A stretch of DNA of 64,000 nucleotides from JAEUIX01 sp964611125 (GCA_964611125.1 CAZSZO010000011.1:1-64000); one strand, 5' to 3'; shown: positions 1 through 8,844, numbered from the stretch's first letter. The notes: a model not told the origin generated them from the sequence alone. A program made the numbers and translations.

Positions 1-1589
1 AGTTCGCCGGGTACGGCTTCAACAAGAGCCACTCGACGGGGTACGCGATCGTGGCCCACCAGACGGCGTACCTGAAGACGTACTTCCCCAACCAGTACAT
101 GGCGGCGTTCCTGACGTACGAGAGCGCCGCGATGCAGGTGGCCGACTGGGTTCCGTACCTCGAGGACTGCAAGAAGACGCTGTTCATCGACCCAGTCACC
201 GGCGCGACCCGCAAGGTGGGCGTCGAGGTCCGGCCGCCGGATGTGAACCTGTCGCAGGCCGATTTCGCCGTGGTGTTCGAGCCGGGTGAGGAGCGTACTG
301 CGCTGCACGGGCACGTGCGCTTCGGCATGGGGGCGATCAAGGGCGTCGGAGACAAGGCGATCGAGGCGATCATCCGAGAGCGCGACGGCGGCCGCAAGGG
401 GCGGGAGGGCCAGGAGCACGCCGCGGCGCCGTACCGCTCGCTCTTCGACTTCTGCGAACGTGTGCCCATCGGCGGCGCCGGCGGAGCGGTGGCGTCGGGC
501 GGGGCGGGGGGTGGGGCCGGTGGCGGGGGGGGCGGGGGCGGCGGGGGCGCCGCGGGGGCGGTGAACAAGTCGACCATCGAGGCGCTCATCAAGAGCGGCG
601 CCTTTGATCGCCTGCACGAGCGCAAGGCCCGCAGCGCGATGGTCGCCAGCATCGAGGCGGCGATGAGCGCCGGCGCCAGCCTGCAGCGCGACAAGGCCTC
701 GGGCCAGTCATCGCTCTTCGGCTTCGGCGGGGCCGACGCTCAGCCGGAGCAGGCCGCGGCGGGAGGGGGAGGGACGCTGGCGAGGGTCGCCCCCTGGAGC
801 GAGAACGAGGCCCTGCTGGCCGAGAAGGAGACGCTGGGGTTCTACGTCTCCAGCCACCCGCTCGACCAGCACGCGGCCCTGATCGCGCGCCTGGGCAACT
901 CCACCACCCGCGCGATCCGCGAAAAGCAGGTGGCCCAGGACTCGCGCGTGACGCTGGGCGTCTGCGTGCAGTCGCTCCGCACCATCATGCTCAAGGCGGG
1001 CAAGAACGCCGGGGCCAAGATGGGGGTGGCGATACTCGAGGACCGCACCGGCGCGATCGAGGCGGTCGCGTTCACGGAGATCTTCGCCCGGCATGCCCAT
1101 CTGCTGACGATCGACGCGATGGTCTTCGTCCAGGGGAAAGTCGACCTCACCCGGGGCGACCCGCAGGTGGTGATCGAGCGGGTCGTGCCGCTGGAGGCTG
1201 GCGAACGCGAGCTCGCGCGGCGCGTCCGGCTGACGGTTGACGAAGGCGCCCTCAACGGCTCGGCGGGACCGGCGATGGACCGCGTCGCAAGCGTGCTGGC
1301 CACCGCCGCGAGCGTCGCCGCGGCGAGCGCCAAGGAGGCCGCGCAAGCCGGCGGCGTGACCAACGGTCGCCAGGGCGGCGCGGCGACCGACGGCATGGTG
1401 CAGGTGGAATTGGTCATCCGTACGAGCACTGGAGCGAGCGTGCGCCTCGACGCCGGGCGCCGCCGCATCGCCCTGACCCCGGACCTGCTGGGCTCGCTCA
1501 CCTCGGCGCTGGGCGAGGGTCAGGTGGAGGCCCTGGGCCCCGCGGTCGAAGTTGTCAAGCCGGTGAAGAAGGCGTGGGAGAAGCGGTGA
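1..1589 (+). CDS. dnaE: DNA polymerase III subunit alpha, C-terminal part (5' end outside window)
   Basis: Catalytic subunit of the replicative polymerase; only the last roughly 529 codons are in the window, read from base 3. The in-frame start GAGYGFNKSHS-like block (FAGYGFNKSHSTGYAIVAHQ) is the conserved C-family polymerase finger segment. It is followed by the helix-hairpin-helix region (IKGVGDKAIEAI) and, near bases 955-1090, an OB-fold (VTLGVCVQSLRTIM, then AILEDRTGAIEAVAF). The LGFYVSSHPL block just before the OB-fold is typical of DnaE. Between bases about 469 and 563 there is a low-complexity glycine tract that the family does not normally have, inserted just before NKSTIEALIKSGAFD. 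The GTG at base 51 is internal, not a start. Identification is secure. Confidence 0.97.
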   Translation, partial: FAGYGFNKSHSTGYAIVAHQTAYLKTYFPNQYMAAFLTYESAAMQVADWVPYLEDCKKTLFIDPVTGATRKVGVEVRPPDVNLSQADFAVVFEPGEERTALHGHVRFGMGAIKGVGDKAIEAIIRERDGGRKGREGQEHAAAPYRSLFDFCERVPIGGAGGAVASGGAGGGAGGGGGGGGGGAAGAVNKSTIEALIKSGAFDRLHERKARSAMVASIEAAMSAGASLQRDKASGQSSLFGFGGADAQPEQAAAGGGGTLARVAPWSENEALLAEKETLGFYVSSHPLDQHAALIARLGNSTTRAIREKQVAQDSRVTLGVCVQSLRTIMLKAGKNAGAKMGVAILEDRTGAIEAVAFTEIFARHAHLLTIDAMVFVQGKVDLTRGDPQVVIERVVPLEAGERELARRVRLTVDEGALNGSAGPAMDRVASVLATAASVAAASAKEAAQAGGVTNGRQGGAATDGMVQVELVIRTSTGASVRLDAGRRRIALTPDLLGSLTSALGEGQVEALGPAVEVVKPVKKAWEKR

Positions 1590-1635
1590 GCGGATCTGCC
1601 GAGTCGACCCAGGTGGATGGACCTCTTGACTCGCC

Positions 1636-2340
1636 TCACTTCTCCCCCGCCGCGGCCTCCCAGCGCACCTTCAGCCCGTGGTCGATCCGCAGCAGGTCGA
1701 GGCACTTGCCCACGACGAAGTCGATCAGGTCATCCAGCGAGCGTGGGCCGAGGTACCACCCCGGATTCGCCGGGGCGATGATGCCCCCGGCGAGCGTCAC
1801 CGTCTCCATGTTGCGGATGTCGATCAGGCTCAGCGGGCTCTCGCGATGGACCAGCACCAGCGGGCGGCGTTCCTTGAGCGTCACCATCGCCGCGCGGCCC
1901 AGGAGGTTGCTCCCCCCTCCCGAGGCGATGTAGCCCAGGGCCGAGCTGGAGCACGGCACGACGATCATGCCATCGTGCAGGAAGCTCCCCGACGCGATGA
2001 CCGCCCCCACATCTTTGTGCGGATGAACGAAGTATCGCCCGGCGACATCCCCGCCGGCCTTGGCCGCCGCGGGGACCAGCGCCTCGAGCTCGAGCGACTT
2101 CACGCCCAGCTCATCGCTCAGCAGCCGGCGGCCGTACTCGGTCACGACCAGGTGCACCTCGTGGCCGCCCAGCAGGAGCACTTCGAGCAGCCGCGTGGCG
2201 TAGCGGGCGCCCGACGCCCCGGAGATCCCCACCACCACCCGCTTCGCGGCAGGCGCCGCGGGCGAAGCCGCGTGAACCGCCTCGGCCCCCTTCGGACGGC
2301 CGACGGACCCGTTGACATCCTGGCGAGCCTTTCGAGCCAT
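1636..2340 (-). CDS. ubiX: Flavin prenyltransferase UbiX
   Basis: Makes prenylated FMN from FMN and dimethylallyl phosphate, the cofactor of UbiD-type decarboxylases. The 234-residue product has the nucleotide-binding GISGASGA motif (about residues 38-45), the PCSSSALGYIASGGGSNL segment, and the family C-terminal run around HRESPLSLIDIRNM and ANPGWY. The ATG at 2340 was chosen because GAAGGGA lies about 8 bases upstream; the much longer open frame continuing to 3894 is antisense to the next gene and is not coding. About 35 extra residues precede the Rossmann fold. The gene converges with dnaE. With mqnE in the same window, a role in menaquinone synthesis by the futalosine route is plausible, but no UbiD-like partner is visible here. 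Confidence 0.95.
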   Translation of the reverse strand: MARKARQDVNGSVGRPKGAEAVHAASPAAPAAKRVVVGISGASGARYATRLLEVLLLGGHEVHLVVTEYGRRLLSDELGVKSLELEALVPAAAKAGGDVAGRYFVHPHKDVGAVIASGSFLHDGMIVVPCSSSALGYIASGGGSNLLGRAAMVTLKERRPLVLVHRESPLSLIDIRNMETVTLAGGIIAPANPGWYLGPRSLDDLIDFVVGKCLDLLRIDHGLKVRWEAAAGEK

Positions 2341-2673
2341 GCACAATTCCCTTCGTGGAACGTTAGGGAGGCTTGCGCTCGACAGCCCGGGCGCCCACGC
2401 GATGGAACGGTGAAGCCCGCAAGACGGGGACTGGTGCCGGCTCCGCATCGGTCGACGCGCATCGGTCAACGCGCATCGGTCCACGGGTGGTTCGGCCACC
2501 CGGCCCGCCTGACGGTGATGGCCAAGGGCCCGAGGCGCACTCAGCCCGGGCCCAGGCCCGCAACCGCCCACAGCGAGACTGACGCGCCCACGCCGTTTGC
2601 GAAGGACCGGTGAAGAGCCCAACTCGCTTGCGCCAGGCGCTACGGTCTGTCTGTTACCACCGGAGCCATACTC
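2341..2673. other. Divergent intergenic region, ubiX / propeller-phosphoesterase
   Basis: This 333-base stretch between two divergent genes has no convincing gene. It should hold both promoters. The only clear structure is three tandem 14-base repeats at 2444-2485. I could not identify a -35/-10 pair with confidence. Confidence 0.5.
2444..2485. repeat. Three tandem 14-bp repeats, candidate operator array
   Basis: Three head-to-tail copies, CGCATCGGTCGACG, CGCATCGGTCAACG and CGCATCGGTCCACG, occupy 2444-2457, 2458-2471 and 2472-2485. They differ only at the position after GGTC. They lie between divergent genes, so a regulator-binding array is possible; a replication slippage remnant is the alternative. 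Confidence 0.7.
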
Positions 2674-5265
2674 ATGAACCAGTTCGTGCGCAGCCTCGCC
2701 GCCTTCCTCGCCTGCACCCTCACCGCCTCCGCCTCGTTCGCTCAGCAGGAGGGCAAGCGCCCCGAGCGCATGGAGGCCGCGATCGGCCCCGACGGCCAGG
2801 CCGCCTCGGAACCAGCCAAATTTGAGCGTCCCCGCTACCCGGGCCTGCTCCCCAGCGGCCTGATCGTGCTGCACAACCAGTGGTCGCTCAGCCCCGCTGG
2901 AAGCCACATCGAACTGGGCGACTTCCCGGTCGACATCGCCCTGCACCCGGCGGGCAAGTATGCCGCGGTGCTGCACTGCGGCCAGGGGACGCACGAGGTG
3001 ATCGTCGTGCACCTCAAGGACCGGACGATCGTCTCGCGCGTGCCGGTGACGCAGTCGTTCTACGGGCTCTGCTTCAATCCCGCGGGCGATCGCCTCTTCG
3101 CCAGCGGCGGAGAGCTCGACATCGTTCACCGCTGGAACTTCGGCCAGGACGGCCTCATCTCCGAGCAAGCGGCGATCCGCATCGTGCCCGCCAAGGAGTC
3201 GTTCGTGGTCGCCGGGCTCTCGATGAGCCCCGACGGCGCCCGCCTCTACGCCTGCGGCCCGTGGGGCGAGCGCGTCGCCATCACTTCCCCGGCCGGCGAC
3301 AGCGAGCCCACGTTCGTCAACCTCGAAAAGGACACGTACCCCTACCTCGCCCTTCCCACGCCCGACGGCCGGCGCCTGTACGTGACCCTCTGGGGCGGGA
3401 GCGGCGTCGCGGTGATCAACCTCACCGACAACACCGTGGAGGCCCGCTGGGATACCCCCTCCCACCCGACCGAGATGGCCCTCTCCCCGTCGGGCGACCT
3501 GCTCTACGTCGCCTGCTCGAACAACAACAGCGTCGCCGTGATCGACACCAAGACCGGGCGGCCCACCGAGGTGATCACCACCGCCCTCTTCCCCGGGGCC
3601 GCCAACGGCAGCACGCCCACCAGCCTGGCGCTCTCGCGCGACGGGGCGATGCTCGTCGTCGCCAACGCCGACAACAACAACCTCGCGGTCTTCAACGTCT
3701 CGCAGCGCGCGGCCGCCAAGTCGCTGGGCTTCATCCCCACCGGCTGGCACCCCACCTCGGTCCGCTTCGACGAGGCCGGCGACCTGCTGGTCGCGTGCGG
3801 CAAGGGCCTCTCGCCCCGCACCAACCGGCATGGCCCCGTCCCGGTCGCCGGCGCCCCGAGCCGCTCGATCCGCGAGTACATCGGCAGCCTGCACACAGGG
3901 TCGTTGTCATGGATCAAGTTCCCCACGCCCGTGGAGCTCGCCAAGCTCACCACCCAGGCCTATGCCTGCAGCCCGCTGCAGAAGGACAACGTTGTCTCCG
4001 CTAAGCCCCGCGAGGCGAACAACCCGATCCCCGAGGTCGTCGGCGGCCCGACGCCGATCAAGCACTGCATCTACATCATCAAGGAGAACCGCACCTACGA
4101 CCAGGTCTTCGGCGACATCAAGGAAGGCAACGGCGACCCATCGCTCTGCCTCTTCCCCGAGCCCGTGACGCCGAACCTGCACGCGCTGGTGCGCGAGTTC
4201 GTCCTGCTGGACAACTTCTATGTCGAGAGCGAAGTCTCCGCCGACGGCCACGAGTGGTCGATGGCCGCCTACGCGACCGACTTCGTCGAGCGCACCTGGC
4301 CGCTGACCTACCGCCGCCAGCCCCGCGATTCGGAGCTCAAGTACCCCTCCGAGGGCAACTTCAACATCGCCGTGCCCGCCGGCGGCTACATCTGGGACCG
4401 CTGCGCCGAGGCGGGCATCACCTACCGCAGCTACGGCGAGTGGGTTGAGAACGGCCCCAAGCCCGGCGACCCCGGACGCGCCAAGGTCAAGGCCCTCGAG
4501 GGCCATTTCGACCCCATGTTCCGCAGCTACGACACCAACTACAGCGACCTCGACCGCGCCGCCCGCTACATCGAGGAGCTCGCCCGCTTCGAGCGCGAGG
4601 GCGCCATGCCCCAGCTCACCATCGTCCGCCTCCCCAACGATCACACCGCCGGCACCCGGGTCGGGTCGCTCACGCCAACCGCCATGGTCGCCCAGAACGA
4701 CCTCGCCGTCGGACGCGTCATCGAGGCCCTGTCCAAGTCCAAGTTCTGGAAGGACACCGCGGTGTTCATCGTTGAGGACGATGCCCAGAACGGCTCCGAT
4801 CACGTCGACGCCCACCGCACCACCGCCCTGGTCATCAGCCCCTGGACCAAGCGCAAGCACGTCGACTCGTCGCTGTACTCAACCTCCAGCATGCTCCGCA
4901 CCATGGGGCTCATCCTGGGGTTCAAGCCGATGAGCCAGTTCGACGCCGCGGCCTTGCCGATGTACGCCAGCTTCTCCCCCACGCCCGACTTCACCCCCTT
5001 CCAGGCTCGCCCCAACCAGGTCGACATCGAGGCCAAGAACCTCGCCGGGGCCTGGGGCGCCGATGTCTCGGCCCAGCTCCAGCTCGCCGTTGAGGACGCG
5101 GCGGACGACCTCATCTTCAACGAGATCATCTGGAAGTCGGTCCGCGGGGCCGACTCCCCCATGCCCCCGCCCGTCCGGGCCGCCTTCGTGATGAACCCCG
5201 GTCGTGACGCGGACGACGACGAGGACAAGGACGAAGCCGCTGGCGAGGACGACGACGGGGAGTGA
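2674..5265 (+). CDS. Secreted YVTN beta-propeller / phosphoesterase fusion
   Basis: An 863-residue exported protein of the bifunctional YncE-like/alkaline-phosphatase-like type. Residues 1-24 are a Sec signal ending ASASFAQQ. Residues about 60-430 carry propeller blades with recurrent YVTN-like motifs (LYVACSNNNSVAVIDTKTG; MLVVANADNNNLAVFN). From about residue 465 the phosphoesterase domain starts at IKHCIYIIKENRTYDQVFGD, the signature of the phospholipase C/acid phosphatase family, with DGHEWS, FIVEDDAQNGSDHVDAHR and a terminal part that lacks any membrane anchor. The last 20 residues are almost all Asp, Glu and Lys. Substrate unknown; such proteins are common in planctomycetes. Monocistronic, with palindromic elements and a new promoter downstream. 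Confidence 0.9.
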   Translation: MNQFVRSLAAFLACTLTASASFAQQEGKRPERMEAAIGPDGQAASEPAKFERPRYPGLLPSGLIVLHNQWSLSPAGSHIELGDFPVDIALHPAGKYAAVLHCGQGTHEVIVVHLKDRTIVSRVPVTQSFYGLCFNPAGDRLFASGGELDIVHRWNFGQDGLISEQAAIRIVPAKESFVVAGLSMSPDGARLYACGPWGERVAITSPAGDSEPTFVNLEKDTYPYLALPTPDGRRLYVTLWGGSGVAVINLTDNTVEARWDTPSHPTEMALSPSGDLLYVACSNNNSVAVIDTKTGRPTEVITTALFPGAANGSTPTSLALSRDGAMLVVANADNNNLAVFNVSQRAAAKSLGFIPTGWHPTSVRFDEAGDLLVACGKGLSPRTNRHGPVPVAGAPSRSIREYIGSLHTGSLSWIKFPTPVELAKLTTQAYACSPLQKDNVVSAKPREANNPIPEVVGGPTPIKHCIYIIKENRTYDQVFGDIKEGNGDPSLCLFPEPVTPNLHALVREFVLLDNFYVESEVSADGHEWSMAAYATDFVERTWPLTYRRQPRDSELKYPSEGNFNIAVPAGGYIWDRCAEAGITYRSYGEWVENGPKPGDPGRAKVKALEGHFDPMFRSYDTNYSDLDRAARYIEELARFEREGAMPQLTIVRLPNDHTAGTRVGSLTPTAMVAQNDLAVGRVIEALSKSKFWKDTAVFIVEDDAQNGSDHVDAHRTTALVISPWTKRKHVDSSLYSTSSMLRTMGLILGFKPMSQFDAAALPMYASFSPTPDFTPFQARPNQVDIEAKNLAGAWGADVSAQLQLAVEDAADDLIFNEIIWKSVRGADSPMPPPVRAAFVMNPGRDADDDEDKDEAAGEDDDGE

Positions 5266-5298
5266 TCCGGTCCGGCCACCCGGCGCCCGACGACAACC

Positions 5299-5340
5299 GT
5301 TGCAATCGGCGCACCCATTGCAACCGGAGCGATCGCTCCG
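5299..5340. promoter_or_regulatory. Inverted repeats upstream of the methionine operon promoter
   Basis: GTTGCAAT (5299-5306) and ATTGCAAC (5317-5324) form a perfect 8-base inverted repeat with a 10-base spacer. Directly after it, 5325-5340 is a 16-base perfect palindrome, CGGAGCGATCGCTCCG. Both lie 26-60 bases upstream of the -35 box at 5366. They could be activator or repressor sites for the operon, or the second could serve as a hairpin at the end of the preceding transcript; there is no T-run. Confidence 0.45.
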
Positions 5341-5365
5341 AAACGGCGCCGCGCCCGGACACGGC

Positions 5366-5393
5366 TTGACACCGCCGCGCCTCGGGGTAGACT
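5366..5393 (+). promoter_or_regulatory. Sigma-70-type promoter of the methionine operon
   Basis: A consensus TTGACA at 5366-5371 is followed after 16 bases by TAGACT at 5388-5393. Transcription would start near 5400, at the first pairing strand of the SAM riboswitch. That spatial fit supports both calls. Confidence 0.75.
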
Positions 5394-5396
5394 CTT

Positions 5397-5515
5397 CGCA
5401 GTATCAAGAGTTCCGGGCTGCCTCAATCGGCCCGGACGGCAACCGAGCTTCGTCAGACGCAAGTCTCAGATGGAAGCCGCGGTGCCGAGGCCAGCCCCGT
5501 AAGGGGAACGATGCG
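5397..5515 (+). promoter_or_regulatory. SAM riboswitch (SAM-I/SAM-IV clan)
   Basis: The aptamer core is recognisable: TATCAAGAG at 5402-5410, GGCAACC at 5438-5444, GGTGCCGAGGCC at 5481-5492 and the closing GATGCG at 5510-5515. CGCA (5397-5400) pairs with TGCG to close P1; CCGGGC (5413-5418) pairs with GCCCGG (5430-5435) as P2; AGAC-GCAA-GTCT (5456-5467) makes a P3 hairpin; CCCC-GTAA-GGGG (5494-5505) makes P4. P2 is short and I do not see the usual kink-turn, so it may belong to the SAM-IV or SAM-I/IV type. It precedes three homoserine/methionine genes. Between aptamer and start codon, CGCGCTGA/TCAGCGCG (5588-5606) is a candidate expression-platform hairpin. Confidence 0.85.
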
Positions 5516-5753
5516 GCCGGTTCGACGGCAAAGATGGAATGCCCCCCTATGAGGGCGACCCAACTTTCCCTTCGATCTCCCGGCAAAGCGCGCTGACGTT
5601 CAGCGCGACCTCACGCTTCGGGCTGTGCTGTTCTTGATGCCGTGCGGAGCACGCGGCATGTCCAGGCGCAGCCACCTTCGGCCCCCCGCCTGCACGCCTC
5701 GCCCTCCCCGGCGTCACGCCGCTCGCCCTGACGAGCGCCGCGCGGAGGCCCCC

Positions 5754-7013
5754 GTGTCTGGTCACCACTCCCCCACGCCCACCCCCACTCCAAGCCCCGA
5801 CCTCGCCGTGTCCACCCTCTGTATCCGCGGCGGACCCGGCCCCGACCCCGCCACCGGCGCCATCCTCACCTCCATCTGTCAATCGACGACGTATGTGCAG
5901 GAGGCCGTCGGCCAGCACAAGGGACACACCTACTCCCGCGCGTCCAACCCCACCGTCTCGGCCCTCGAGCAGACACTCGGCGCCGTCGAGGCCGCGCCGC
6001 CCAGCGTCGCCTTCTCTTCCGGCCTCGCTGCGGAGACGGCCCTCTTCTTGAGCATCCTCAGGGCCGGCGACCATGTCGTCTGCTCCAAAGTCGTCTACGG
6101 GGGAACTGTCCGCCTGCTCCGCGAGATCCTCGCGAACCTGGGCGTCACCGCGAGCTTCGTCGACACCGGCGAGCCCGAAGCCGTCGCCGCGGCGCTGACC
6201 CCCCAGACGCGCCTGGTGTTCATCGAGTCGCCTGGGAATCCGACGCTCCGCCTGGCTGACATCGCCGGCATCGCCCGCGTCACCCGCGCCGCGGGCATTC
6301 CCCTCGCAGTCGATAACACGTTTCTGACCCCCGTGCTGCAGCGCCCGCTGGAGCTCGGCGCCGACATCAGCCTCTACGCCACCACCAAGCACATCGAGGG
6401 TCACAACGCCACCATCGGCGGCGCCATCACCACCCGCGACACCCAGCTCCTCGATCGCCTCCGCTTCATCCGCAAGTCCGTCGGTTCGATCCAGTCGCCT
6501 TTCGAAGCCTGGCTCACCATCAAGGGCCTCAAGACGCTCCCGCTGCGGATCAAGCAGCATTCCACGAGCGCGCTGGAGGTCGCCCGCTGGCTCGAAGGCC
6601 ACCCCCGCGTCGCGCGCGTCCTCTACCCCGGGCTTGATTCGTTCCCGCAGGCCGAGCTCGCCCGCCGACAGCACCTGCTGGGGTTCCACGGCGGGCTGGT
6701 GGCCTTCGAGGTCGATGGCGACGCCGAGACCGGCCGGGCGGTGCTCAACGCCGTGCGCCTCTGCTCACTCGCCGAGAACCTGGGCGCCGTGGAAACCATC
6801 ATCACCCACCCCGCCACGATGACGCACGCCGATGTGCCCCGCGCTCAGCGCGACGAGATCGGCCTCAGCGACGGCCTGATCCGCCTTTCGGTGGGCCTCG
6901 AAGAGCCCGCCGACATCATCGCCGACCTCGCCCAGGCCATCGCCGCGGCCCCCTACTCCTCCAGCCGCCCGCAGACGCCCGCCGCCCCGGGAAAGGAGCC
7001 TCTCCATGTCTGA
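5754..7013 (+). CDS. PLP-dependent trans-sulfuration enzyme (cystathionine gamma-synthase / homocysteine synthase type)
   Basis: A 419-residue member of the Cys/Met metabolism PLP family, likely converting an activated homoserine to cystathionine or homocysteine. The family signature QSTTYVQ, SRASNPT, FSSGLAAETALF and the Schiff-base lysine K212 (in TTKHIEGHNATIGG) are present. The exact substrate cannot be read from sequence. The GTG at 5754 was chosen because GGAGG lies five bases upstream; the frame is open back to 5625, but that part looks like riboswitch expression platform, not protein. The stop overlaps the next start by eight bases, so this is the first gene of the SAM-riboswitch operon. 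Confidence 0.9.
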   Translation: MSGHHSPTPTPTPSPDLAVSTLCIRGGPGPDPATGAILTSICQSTTYVQEAVGQHKGHTYSRASNPTVSALEQTLGAVEAAPPSVAFSSGLAAETALFLSILRAGDHVVCSKVVYGGTVRLLREILANLGVTASFVDTGEPEAVAAALTPQTRLVFIESPGNPTLRLADIAGIARVTRAAGIPLAVDNTFLTPVLQRPLELGADISLYATTKHIEGHNATIGGAITTRDTQLLDRLRFIRKSVGSIQSPFEAWLTIKGLKTLPLRIKQHSTSALEVARWLEGHPRVARVLYPGLDSFPQAELARRQHLLGFHGGLVAFEVDGDAETGRAVLNAVRLCSLAENLGAVETIITHPATMTHADVPRAQRDEIGLSDGLIRLSVGLEEPADIIADLAQAIAAAPYSSSRPQTPAAPGKEPLHV

Positions 7014-8844
7014 TTCACGCCCCTCCCGCGTCGCCCCCAGCCCTAGCTCCAATCCCGGCGTCACTGTTCTCAAGTTCGGCGGCTCCGTGCTCGCCCGCGA
7101 GCAGGACCTCGCCGGCGCGGCCCACGAGATCTATCGCTGGGTGCGGCGCGGGCAGCGGGTCGTCGCCGTCGTTTCGGCCCTGGGCCGGACCACCGACCGC
7201 CTGCTCGCTCAGGGCCACCAGTACGGCGGCGAGCCCGACGCCGCCGCCCTCGCCTCCCTGGTCGCCACCGGCGAGCAGACCAGCGCCGCCCTGCTGGCTC
7301 TGGCCCTCGACAAGGCCGGCGTGCCCGCGCACGTGCTCTCCGCCGCGCAGATCAACCTGCGGACCACGGGCCCGATCCTCGACAGTTCGCCCAGCTCGCT
7401 CGACGGCAAGGCGATCCGCACCGCCCTGACCGAGCGCCCGGTCGCGATCGTCCCCGGCTTCGTTGGCCTTGACGCACTCGGCCGCACCACGCTGCTCGGG
7501 CGGGGCGGCTCCGACTTCACGGCCCTCTACCTGGCCCAGCAGCTCGGCGCGGGCCGATGTCGGCTGGTGAAGGATGTCAAGGGCCTCTACGAACGCGACC
7601 CGGCCCGCCCCGGTCCGCTGGCCCGCCGCTTCGTCTCGCTTTCGTGGGACGACGCCCTCAAGCTCGACGGCCGCATCGTGCAGCACAAGGCCGTCCGCTT
7701 CGCCCGCGATCACGCCTTGCCCTTCGAGGTCGGCGCGCTCAACGCCGCCGAGGCCACCCTCGTCGGCCAGCATCCGGCGACCTTCGGACCCACCGACGAG
7801 GCCCCGCCGCCGCCGCTGCGCGTCGCCCTGCTCGGCCTCGGAACCGTGGGCCTGGGCGTCTATCGCGCCCTGGGTGAGCGGCCCGACCTCTTCGAGGTCG
7901 TCAAGGTCGCCGTGCGCAACATCAAGCGGGCCGCCAGCGAGGGCGTCCCCGCCTATCTGCTCACCACCGACGCCGGCGCGGCCGTGCGCGCCGAGTGCGA
8001 CGTGGTGGTCGAGGCGATCGGCGGCCTCGACCCCGCCCACGACCTCATCGCCCAGGCCCTCGCCGCCGGCAGGCACGTCGTCACCGCCAACAAGGCCGTG
8101 ATCGCCCGCTTCGGACCCGCCCTCGACCGCATCGCCGCGGCCGGCGGCGGCCAACTGCTCTGCTCCGCTGCGGTCGGCGGCGCCGTGCCGGCCCTCGAGG
8201 CCGTCGCCGTCGCGGCCCGGGAGGCGCCGGTCCGGCTGATCGAGGGCGTCGTCAACGGCACCTGCAACTTCGTCCTCGACCGCCTTGAGGAGGGCGTCCC
8301 CTTCGCCGAGGCCGTCACGATCGCTCAGGCTCAGGGCTTTGCTGAAGCCGACCCCACTGTCGACCTCGACGGGACCGACGCCGCGGAGAAGCTCCGCCTG
8401 CTCGTCCGCATCGCCTTCGGGGTGGATCTCGACCCACTGGCGATCGAGCGGCGGGCCCTGAGCCGGTCCGATGAGGTCGCCGCGCTGGTCGCCCAGGCGG
8501 CCCGGCAGGGCGGACGCGTCCGGCTCGTCGCCCGAGCCGAGCGCCTCGCGGGAACCGGGCAGGTGGCCGCCTCCGTCGCCGCCCGCATCCTCGCCCTCGA
8601 CCACCCCCTGGCCCAGACGCGCAACGAGCACAACCGCCTGGTCATCACCGGCGAAGACGGGGCCACCGCCGTCGTCCACGGCAAGGGCGCGGGGCGCTGG
8701 CCCACCACCCAGGCCGTCGTCGCCGATCTCCTCGACCTGACCCGCATCGGCAGCCCGCAGGGCTCGCCCGACCGCCCGCTGTCCACGTCCACGTCGGCCT
8801 CAACCTCCGCCGGCGAGCCCGTGCTCCAAGGAGCCCTCTCGTGA
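7006..8844 (+). CDS. Aspartokinase-homoserine dehydrogenase fusion without ACT domains
   Basis: A 612-residue bifunctional enzyme for the first and third steps from aspartate to homoserine. Residues about 18-262 are an amino-acid kinase domain (VLKFGGSVLA; TTLLGRGGSDFTALYL; VKDVKGLYERDP). Residues about 270-600 are homoserine dehydrogenase (LGLGTVGLGVYRALG at about 275-289; VVTANKAVIA; VNGTCNFVLDRL; AQGFAEADPTVDLDGTDAAEKL). Canonical ThrA-type fusions are about 820 residues with regulatory ACT domains between the halves; here the kinase runs into the dehydrogenase with only a short proline-rich linker, and no C-terminal ACT is visible. Overlaps both neighbours, which implies translational coupling. 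Control is probably by the upstream SAM riboswitch instead of by threonine. Confidence 0.93.
   Translation: MSDSRPSRVAPSPSSNPGVTVLKFGGSVLAREQDLAGAAHEIYRWVRRGQRVVAVVSALGRTTDRLLAQGHQYGGEPDAAALASLVATGEQTSAALLALALDKAGVPAHVLSAAQINLRTTGPILDSSPSSLDGKAIRTALTERPVAIVPGFVGLDALGRTTLLGRGGSDFTALYLAQQLGAGRCRLVKDVKGLYERDPARPGPLARRFVSLSWDDALKLDGRIVQHKAVRFARDHALPFEVGALNAAEATLVGQHPATFGPTDEAPPPPLRVALLGLGTVGLGVYRALGERPDLFEVVKVAVRNIKRAASEGVPAYLLTTDAGAAVRAECDVVVEAIGGLDPAHDLIAQALAAGRHVVTANKAVIARFGPALDRIAAAGGGQLLCSAAVGGAVPALEAVAVAAREAPVRLIEGVVNGTCNFVLDRLEEGVPFAEAVTIAQAQGFAEADPTVDLDGTDAAEKLRLLVRIAFGVDLDPLAIERRALSRSDEVAALVAQAARQGGRVRLVARAERLAGTGQVAASVAARILALDHPLAQTRNEHNRLVITGEDGATAVVHGKGAGRWPTTQAVVADLLDLTRIGSPQGSPDRPLSTSTSASTSAGEPVLQGALS

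Noticed and set aside
2341..3894. Long minus-strand open frame extending upstream of ubiX
   Set aside because: It is antisense to the propeller-phosphoesterase gene. UbiX homology begins after the ATG at 2340, which has its own ribosome site. High GC opens long antisense frames.
5625..5753. N-terminal extension of the first PLP enzyme
   Set aside because: No homology, Arg/Pro-rich, overlaps the riboswitch expression region, and a better ribosome site precedes the GTG at 5754.
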